Assembly (NCBI GenBank): GCA_934663645.1 | Contig: CAKUKR010000011.1 | Span: forward strand, 1-43,077 | Reading direction: 5' to 3' | DNA length: 43,077 nt | Origin: an uncultured Muribaculaceae bacterium | Lineage (GTDB): Bacteria; Bacteroidota; Bacteroidia; Bacteroidales; Muribaculaceae | Shown: piece by piece, positions 42,287 through 43,077 of the stretch | Layout of the letters: each line of letters starts with the position of its first letter | Numbering within the stretch: position 1 is the first letter of the stretch | Made by a program: the position numbers and the translations under genes | Notes under the pieces: model-generated | Databases searched by the model: none | Seen by the model: the letters and a program-made list of their open reading frames with translations, nothing else | Told to the model about the DNA's origin: nothing

Positions 42287-43077
42287 ATGAAAAAGTATTT
42301 CAAGGTTTCGGCGATGATGCTGGGTATGGCTACACTTGCCCTCACATCATGCTCAAACGAAGACGAACTCGGCGACGGCAACCTGCAGCGCCACATCACT
42401 GTCAAGATTGGCCGTCCGGTGGACGATGCCACTCGTGCTGTCCTGTCAGAGGATGAGGGCAACCTCACTGCCAACTGGTCTGCTGGCGACAAAGTAGCAG
42501 TATTCAATGCCGCTACTGGCACAAAACTCGGTATCCTCACAATTTCAGAGGGTGCTGGCACATCGACTGCGACTTTCGAGGGTGAACTCGCTGGTCTCCG
42601 TGAGGGTCAGATGAACTTCACTTTCGCTCACCTCGGCACAACAATCAATTATGACGAACTCACTTCAGAGTACGTTCACAGCGTTGCCAGCCAGACTGGC
42701 AAGCTCGCTGACCTCGGTCAGCATGACGCTCTGACTTCAACCCAGACTGTGACTGTGAACGAGGTCGGCTTGGACGTTGAGGACATGGGCCTGCGCCGCG
42801 ATGTTACTTTCGCTCACTTCACACTCGAGTTCGGCAATGAAACTGTCACTGACGACGTAGCCGTATCCATCTCTGGCGAGGGCGTGAACAACCAGGCTCC
42901 TGTCAAGTTCAGCGACGGCACACTCGACCTCACAAACGCTGTAGCAGGCGCTGTCAACGCTACTGCTACTCCCAACGGCACAAATGCAGAGGTATACGTT
43001 GCCTTGCTCCCCGGCACGATGACATTGAAATTCAATGCGTCAATGGGAGGCAAGACATACGAGGCATCACTCCCCGC
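42287..43077 (+). CDS. Fimbrillin-family lipoprotein, 3' end beyond the window
   Basis: The frame is open from the ATG at 42287 to the window end (263 codons, no stop). The signal peptide ends Leu-Thr-Ser-Cys (Cys22), and Thr49-Arg50-Ala51 again marks the likely Arg cleavage site. The mature part has the Bacteroidales fimbrillin pattern: 'NLTANWSAGDKVAVFNAATG', 'TFEGELAGLREGQMNFTFAH', 'DVTFAHFTLEFGNETVTDDV', 'VYVALLPGTMTLKFNASMGG'. The Leu-Leu-Pro-Gly segment and W-x-x-G-D-x-V head are recurrent in fimbrillin-like surface proteins. It sits 97 nt after the first fimbrillin and may be the stalk subunit or a further accessory subunit. Confidence 0.85.
   Translation, partial: MKKYFKVSAMMLGMATLALTSCSNEDELGDGNLQRHITVKIGRPVDDATRAVLSEDEGNLTANWSAGDKVAVFNAATGTKLGILTISEGAGTSTATFEGELAGLREGQMNFTFAHLGTTINYDELTSEYVHSVASQTGKLADLGQHDALTSTQTVTVNEVGLDVEDMGLRRDVTFAHFTLEFGNETVTDDVAVSISGEGVNNQAPVKFSDGTLDLTNAVAGAVNATATPNGTNAEVYVALLPGTMTLKFNASMGGKTYEASLP

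Noticed and set aside
42199..42456. 85-codon plus-strand open frame after the first fimbrillin
   Set aside because: It overlaps the signal peptide region of the second fimbrillin in another frame and spans the hairpin; the fimbrillin frame is clearly the real one.

Overview
The window reads as chromosome of an anaerobic Bacteroidales bacterium, most like the gut family Muribaculaceae. This rests on several features: promoters of the Bacteroidetes type (TAnnTTTG -7 boxes, some with a TTTG-like -33 box about 20 nt upstream), a four-gene ExbB-ExbD-ExbD-TonB cluster, Tricorn and DPP-IV type secreted peptidases, an oxygen-sensitive class III ribonucleotide reductase, and FimA/Mfa-type fimbrial lipoproteins. 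The family-level call is inference; Bacteroidales is firm. Most genes are visibly GC-rich. The LicD/flippase pair near the left end is clearly more AT-rich. No tRNA, rRNA, CRISPR array, transposase or integrase was recognised.

Layout. 1-498: 3' end of holA. 524-2783 (minus): LicD-family transferase and a polysaccharide flippase. 3034-6372 (minus): TonB energy-transduction operon with two ExbD proteins. 6810-8060 (minus): pgk. 8214-10384 (plus): an AmgK-like sugar kinase fused to a RapZ C-terminal domain, overlapping a MurU-like nucleotidyltransferase, so a probable cell-wall sugar salvage pair. 10621-12803 (minus): lipoprotein, stand-alone LytTR regulator, and a single-pass membrane protein with a phosphodiester-glycosidase-like outer domain. 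13006-16287 (plus): Tricorn-like protease. 16634-17365: outer-membrane barrel protein. 17542-20741: uvrA with an overlapping small lipoprotein. 20823-26996: carA, carB, tsaD and a short CinA-like protein. 27048-28364 (minus): malic enzyme. 28743-31450 (plus): nrdD-nrdG. 31467-37492 (minus): proS, a DPP-IV-like peptidase, an unknown membrane protein and miaA. 38090-43077 (plus): fimbrial operon (OmpA-like/DUF3575 protein, DUF5119-like lipoprotein, fimbrillin with Listeria-Bacteroides repeats, and a second fimbrillin cut by the window end).

The candidates most worth following are: (a) the LytTR/membrane-protein/lipoprotein operon, which looks like a LytTR regulatory system whose membrane partner carries a degenerate glycosidase fold, with a repeat-rich intergenic region next to it; (b) the kinase-RapZ fusion, which joins a catalytic salvage step to a domain known as an amino-sugar sensor; (c) a roughly 320-nt leader before the fimbrial operon with several nested, compatible stems; and (d) a possible attenuator before nrdD. 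All functional statements come from reading the sequence and family knowledge; no search was run.
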